NCBI GenBank assembly: GCA_009694125.1
Contig: SHVT01000013.1
Coordinates: 1-33,503, forward strand
Source of the DNA: Rhodospirillaceae bacterium
GTDB lineage: Bacteria > Pseudomonadota > Alphaproteobacteria > CACIAM-22H2
Direction of reading: 5' to 3'
Length of the DNA: 33,503 nt
Shown: positions 30,493 through 33,503 of the stretch, piece after piece
Position numbering within the stretch: position 1 is the first letter of the stretch
Layout of the letters: every line of letters starts with the position of its first letter
Translations under genes and position numbers: made by a program
Notes under the pieces: model-generated
Told to the model about the DNA's origin: nothing
Seen by the model: the letters and a program-made list of their open reading frames with translations, nothing else
Databases searched by the model: none

Positions 30493-31215
30493 ATGGTCAT
30501 GACCCGCGCCGACGCTGGCCCCTTCCCAATCACCGGCACAGATCTTCAGGACCGCATCCTCTACCGTGATGCGCTGATGCTCATCATCGACAAGCCACCT
30601 GGGCTGCCTGTTCATGCCGGGCCGGGGCGGGGGCGCAGCCTTGAAGATTTGTTCGATGCGCTTCGCTTCGGCCTGCCCAATCCACCTGCGCTCGCCCACC
30701 GGCTGGATCGCGACACCAGCGGCTGCCTCGTTCTCGGTCGCCACCGGCGCGCATTGAGGCGGCTCGGCGGGCTTTTCGCCGAGGGCAAGGTGGAGAAGAT
30801 CTATTGGGCCGTGGTCGAGGGCCGACCAGCGGCGGCGGCGGGTCGAGTCGAACATCCGCTTAAGAAGATCACACAAAAAGCCGGCTGGCGAATGGTCGTC
30901 GCCGCCGATGGCCAGAAAGCGATAACCGATTACCGAATCATCGGCGAGGGAGCCGGGCGGTCATGGATCGAGTTTCGTCCGCGCACCGGGCGCACCCATC
31001 AAATCCGCGTCCACGCCGCGATGTTGGGTTGTCCGTTGGTCGGCGAACCCATCTATGGCGGCGCCCCGCCCGATGCGTGCGTGCCGCTTCACCTTCACGC
31101 CCGCGAAATCAGCGTGCCGCTCTATGAAGGAAAGCCAATCGTAACCGCCGTCGCCTCGCCGCCGGCGCACATGACGGCCGCCCTCGCATCGTGCGGCTAC
31201 GTCGTGAGCCCGTAA
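30493..31215 (+). CDS. RluA-family pseudouridine synthase
   Basis: A 240-residue RNA-modifying enzyme. Motif I is LMLIIDKPPGLPVHAGPG. The catalytic motif HRLDRDTSG has Asp72, and the later RPRTGRTHQIRVHAAMLGCPLVGEPIYGG is the family C-terminal signature. It converts uridine to pseudouridine in rRNA or tRNA; the lack of an S4 domain suggests an RluA/TruC-like member rather than RluD. Target not determinable. ATG codons at 30493 and 30499 are both possible and neither has a strong ribosome binding site. It follows the DegP relic. Confidence 0.9.
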   Translation: MVMTRADAGPFPITGTDLQDRILYRDALMLIIDKPPGLPVHAGPGRGRSLEDLFDALRFGLPNPPALAHRLDRDTSGCLVLGRHRRALRRLGGLFAEGKVEKIYWAVVEGRPAAAAGRVEHPLKKITQKAGWRMVVAADGQKAITDYRIIGEGAGRSWIEFRPRTGRTHQIRVHAAMLGCPLVGEPIYGGAPPDACVPLHLHAREISVPLYEGKPIVTAVASPPAHMTAALASCGYVVSP

Positions 31216-31300
31216 CTTCCGTCACGGGGAATTGGACTACTTCACCGCCGCCGCCGTTGTCATCGTAGGCTGGGTTGCAGCCGAACCGATGGAGGGTGTG

Positions 31301-31735
31301 GTGTGGCGGATTTTGGACACTGTCTCGATCGCCGGCCTCGTCCTTGCCGGGGGAATGACGCTGACGGCGACCCCAACGACGGCCGGCACCGGCATTTCGA
31401 TCACCTATTCTTTCGGTCATGGGTCCTCCCATGACCGGGACTGGAGATCGCGGCGGGGCGGCAATAATCGCGGGCACCAATTCGGGCACTATCGCCCGGC
31501 GCCGAGGATCTTTTGGCCGCCACCCCCGCCCAGGGTCGTCGTGCTGCCCCCACGCACTGTTTATGTTCCCAGCTACCCGGTCCTTCAGGCGGCACCGGCA
31601 TCGCCGGTATTCCGCGGCCCCGATGGGCGGTATTGCCGGGAATACCAGACGACGGTCACCATCGCCGGTACCGGACAACTGGGCTACGGCACCGCCTGCC
31701 TGGAGCCGGACGGCTCTTGGCGGGTCGTGAACTGA
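31301..31735 (+). CDS. Small secreted protein with surface-antigen C-terminal motif
   Basis: A 144-residue protein. GTG 31301 is chosen because GGAGG (31290-31294) sits 6 bases upstream; an ATG at 31289 adds four residues. The N-terminus WRILDTVSIAGLVLAGGMTLTATPTTAG is a signal peptide. A His/Arg/Gly-rich low-complexity part follows, then a Pro-rich stretch (WPPPPPRVVVLPP), and a C-terminal YCREYQTTVTIAGTGQ, YGTACLEPDGSWRVV. This matches the end of the RT0821/Lpp0805-type surface protein domain. Probably periplasmic or outer-membrane associated. A perfect 10-bp inverted repeat lies inside the gene (31414-31437). Confidence 0.72.
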   Translation: MWRILDTVSIAGLVLAGGMTLTATPTTAGTGISITYSFGHGSSHDRDWRSRRGGNNRGHQFGHYRPAPRIFWPPPPPRVVVLPPRTVYVPSYPVLQAAPASPVFRGPDGRYCREYQTTVTIAGTGQLGYGTACLEPDGSWRVVN

Positions 31736-31845
31736 CCCCGGCACCGGCCGCATCGACGCCACACTTCGGACCAGTCAATCCGCGACAACCACCCAAAAGG
31801 TTGGCAGAGTCACCCGGACGATTCGGTTTCGTATCTGGGGGACGG

Positions 31846-32328
31846 ATGACCTTCACGGGGCATCGCAGGTGGTGGATGGCTTTTGGTCTGATTTCGGCCT
31901 TGCTGAGCGGCTGCTCCGCCGGGACCGGCGCGATCATCGATTTCGCTTCTCTCCAGCGGCCGGGCAGCCCGAATAATTTCCTGGTGTGCCCGGATGGTTT
32001 TTGCCGGGCAGCGGTGGACATGCCGAGCCCGGCTTTCGCGGCTACGCCCGATGTCCTGCTCGCGGCGACCAAACGGGCATTGGGCCGGCAGGAACGCACG
32101 GCGCTGGAGCTTGAGGACCAGGGTCGCCGCCAACTCGTCTATGTTCAGCGCTCCGCGCTGATGCGCTTCCCCGACCGCGTCTGGATCGAAATCGTGCCTT
32201 TGCCCGGCAACCGCTCGGGGCTGGCCGTGTTCAGCCGGTCGATCTACGGCTATTCCGATTCGGGCGTGAACAAGGGCCGGGTCTTGGCCTGGCTGGACGC
32301 GATCGGCGCGGAGTTAGCCGCGCGTTAG
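31846..32328 (+). CDS. DUF1499 family lipoprotein
   Basis: A 160-residue protein with a lipoprotein signal: GLISALLSGCSAG, Cys23 being the lipidation site. The mature part fits DUF1499: NNFLVCPDGFCRAAVDMPSPAF at the start and EIVPLPGNRSGLAVFSRSIYGYSDSGVNKGRVLAWLDAIGAEL at the end. DUF1499 proteins are of unknown function and often sit in the envelope. A GGGGGA lies close before the ATG. It is one of three small envelope proteins in a row. Confidence 0.82.
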   Translation: MTFTGHRRWWMAFGLISALLSGCSAGTGAIIDFASLQRPGSPNNFLVCPDGFCRAAVDMPSPAFAATPDVLLAATKRALGRQERTALELEDQGRRQLVYVQRSALMRFPDRVWIEIVPLPGNRSGLAVFSRSIYGYSDSGVNKGRVLAWLDAIGAELAAR

Positions 32329-32418
32329 GCGGCTTTGGCCGGCCGGTTTGCGCGGGGAGGATGCACCAACCTGGCGATGGGGCTAAGATAACCTTGGAAT
32401 GACCCCAGGAGGTGATCC

Positions 32419-32775
32419 ATGAGCCCAAGATTGATATTGGCTTCGGCCGCCGCGCTCGCCGCCTTTGGCGCGACGTCTGTCTTCGCCCATCACGGATGGA
32501 CGGGATATGACGAGAGTAAGACGTTGACGCTGACCGGCTCGATCAGCCGCATCTATTTTGGCAACCCGCACGTTCAGATCGACCTGAAGGGCAGCGACAA
32601 GGCATGGAATGTGGTGCTGGCGCCGCCGGCCCGCATGCAAATGCGCGGGCTGCCGGAGGGCTCGCTAAAGACCGGCGATACGGTCAGCGTCATCGGCTAC
32701 GCCCATCGCGGCTCGCCCAGCGAGCTGCGCGCCGAACAGATCGTGGTCGCGAGCAAGACCATCGAAATGCGCTGA
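32419..32775 (+). CDS. DUF6152-like small periplasmic protein
   Basis: A 118-residue protein with a cleavable signal peptide (SPRLILASAAALAAFGATSVFA, cut before HHGW). The mature domain opens HHGWTGYDESKTLTLTGSISRIYFGNPHVQIDL and is a small beta-rich fold of the kind now called DUF6152. The function is unknown. The ribosome binding site is unusually strong: AGGAGGTGATC at 32407-32417 fits the full 16S anti-Shine-Dalgarno, spaced for the ATG at 32419, suggesting high translation. Confidence 0.75.
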   Translation: MSPRLILASAAALAAFGATSVFAHHGWTGYDESKTLTLTGSISRIYFGNPHVQIDLKGSDKAWNVVLAPPARMQMRGLPEGSLKTGDTVSVIGYAHRGSPSELRAEQIVVASKTIEMR

Positions 32776-32988
32776 AGTCCGTCGGCCTTGGCGCCGCCTT
32801 CGCCCCGGGGGATAACACGCTTTGACTTCCTCGGCGCAGAGGCCGCGTCGTTTGCCTGAGCCGGGCCGAATAAGCCGGACAGACTTCGGCGAGAAGGTTA
32901 TGCGCGGGTCGCCGCCAACGGGCGTCGCCGGAACCTTTGATTGCGGCTATCAACGAGGACCCGTGCACGAAGCAGCCGACATTCGGTC
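32776..32988. other. Intergenic region before the TPR-like fragment
   Basis: No coding sequence, hairpin terminator or promoter was recognised with confidence. A 5-bp inverted repeat TTGAT/ATCAA lies near 32936-32952. Confidence 0.3.
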
Positions 32989-33159
32989 ATGACTGGCCCT
33001 GAGGTCGACGGTCGCCCCGCCTCGGCATGGCTTGCGGCAGTTCGCGAGTCCGAGCGGCGCGGGGAATTGCTGGCCGCCTATGACATCGCCGAACGGGGGC
33101 TCGAGCGGTATCCGGACGATGTCCCCCTCAAACATCGGGCGGTGCTCGCCCTTGTGTGA
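32989..33159 (+). pseudogene. N-terminal fragment of a TPR-like protein
   Basis: The 56-codon frame MTGPEVDGRPASAWLAAVRESERRGELLAAYDIAERGLERYPDDVPLKHRAVLALV ends abruptly where a TPR protein would normally continue with a second helix pair. The 18-residue-plus pattern AYDIAERGLERYPDDVPLKHRAVLAL is TPR-like. Shortly after lie transposase sequence and inverted repeats, so the gene was probably interrupted by the mobile element. The intact function is unknown. Confidence 0.55.
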
Positions 33160-33233
33160 AATTGCTTCCAATCACGACCCCTCCCAAAATCGGAACAACT
33201 TATTGATCTCGCATGGAAATGCGCCGACTGGGT

Positions 33234-33263
33234 GGGGTCACGTTTCGCGCGAAAAATGACCCC
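33234..33263. repeat. Near-perfect palindrome beside the transposase fragment
   Basis: GGGGTCA (33234-33240) and TGACCCC (33257-33263) flank a central TTTCGCGCGAAA, giving a 30-base near-palindrome. A third GGGGTCA, within an 11-base direct repeat GGGTGGGGTCA, lies at 33314-33324 (first copy 33230-33240). These may be ends of mobile-element fragments. Confidence 0.5.
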
Positions 33264-33341
33264 CTCCGATTTCGCAGGTTTCCGAACAAGATCAATGGAC
33301 TGAGACACTTCAGGGGTGGGGTCATTGTTGGACACGATTTC

Positions 33342-33503
33342 ACACTCGACGGCGCCGTCATTGGCCGCAACATGCAGCGCCATCGCCACCAAGAGTTCAT
33401 CCGCTTCCTCAACACAATCGACGCCGAGGTTCCAGCCGGAAAGATCGTGCGCGTCGTCCTCGACAACTATGCCGCTCACAAGCACCCCAAGGTCCGCCAA
33501 TGG
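33342..33503 (+). mobile_element. IS630-family transposase fragment, 5' truncated and running off the window
   Basis: In one open frame the DDE-type region reads TLDGAVIGRNMQRHRHQEFIRFLNTIDAE, then VVLDNYAAHKHPKVRQW at the window edge. This is the IS630 catalytic-core pattern with the LDN Asp. The usual N-terminal DNA-binding half and the first catalytic Asp are absent; similarity fades before about 33342 and the preceding sequence does not continue the family. It is adjacent to the TPR-like fragment at 32989-33159. Confidence 0.75.

Noticed and set aside
32776-32988. Riboswitch in the gap after the DUF6152-like gene
   Set aside because: Some GC-rich pairing is possible but no conserved riboswitch core (cobalamin, SAM, TPP, glycine) was recognised.

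Overview
The window is a GC-rich stretch of bacterial chromosome, most likely from an alphaproteobacterium near the Rhodospirillales. This rests on protein family resemblance and gene order: a very large NAD-glutamate dehydrogenase of about 1,600 residues, a CnoX thioredoxin-TPR protein with an intact WCGPC site, an aminotransferase-ftsK-lolA run, glnK-amtB, a bactofilin and a UbiH-type hydroxylase. No ribosomal RNA or marker gene is present, so the placement is inference. Most of the window is housekeeping sequence. Only the far right end carries clear mobile-element traces.

Layout. 1-1110: two tandem paralogous small proteins of unknown function that share a short C-terminal tail; the second seems frameshifted. 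1111-3554: a lipoprotein and a bactofilin (minus strand) diverge from a PfkB-family nucleoside kinase through a region with two facing sigma70-like promoters. 3626-8089: typA, an AmpG-like permease and alanine dehydrogenase (plus strand). 8128-8250: a run of hairpins ending in a minus-strand terminator, a candidate small RNA. 8368-12720: aminotransferase, ftsK and lolA (minus strand). 12882-16420: glnK, amtB and a second amt (minus strand); glnK and amtB are each preceded by a near-identical sigma54-like -24/-12 element.

16639-20593: ubiH-like monooxygenase (plus), then a tight minus-strand operon cnoX, LON-domain protein, Trm112-like protein, DUF971 protein, followed by tRNA-Gly(GCC) with its own promoter. 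20779-25610: NAD-glutamate dehydrogenase, broken by one frameshift. 25655-27787: a 710-residue protein with an N-terminal SIR2-like fold and an unrecognised C-terminal half, the best candidate here for an undescribed (possibly NAD-depleting antiphage) function. 27915-28649: a protein-L-isoaspartate methyltransferase with a signal peptide. 28663-29964: a DUF2937 protein and an unknown protein. 30146-30400: an internally deleted DegP/DegQ relic. 30493-32775: a pseudouridine synthase and three small envelope proteins. 32989-33503: a TPR-like gene cut short next to a 5'-truncated IS630-type transposase that runs off the window.

The common thread is nitrogen and NAD metabolism: ammonium uptake (two Amt, one PII), alanine dehydrogenase and NAD-glutamate dehydrogenase all lie within 20 kb. 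The SIR2-like gene starts 44 bases after the dehydrogenase and may be co-transcribed with it.
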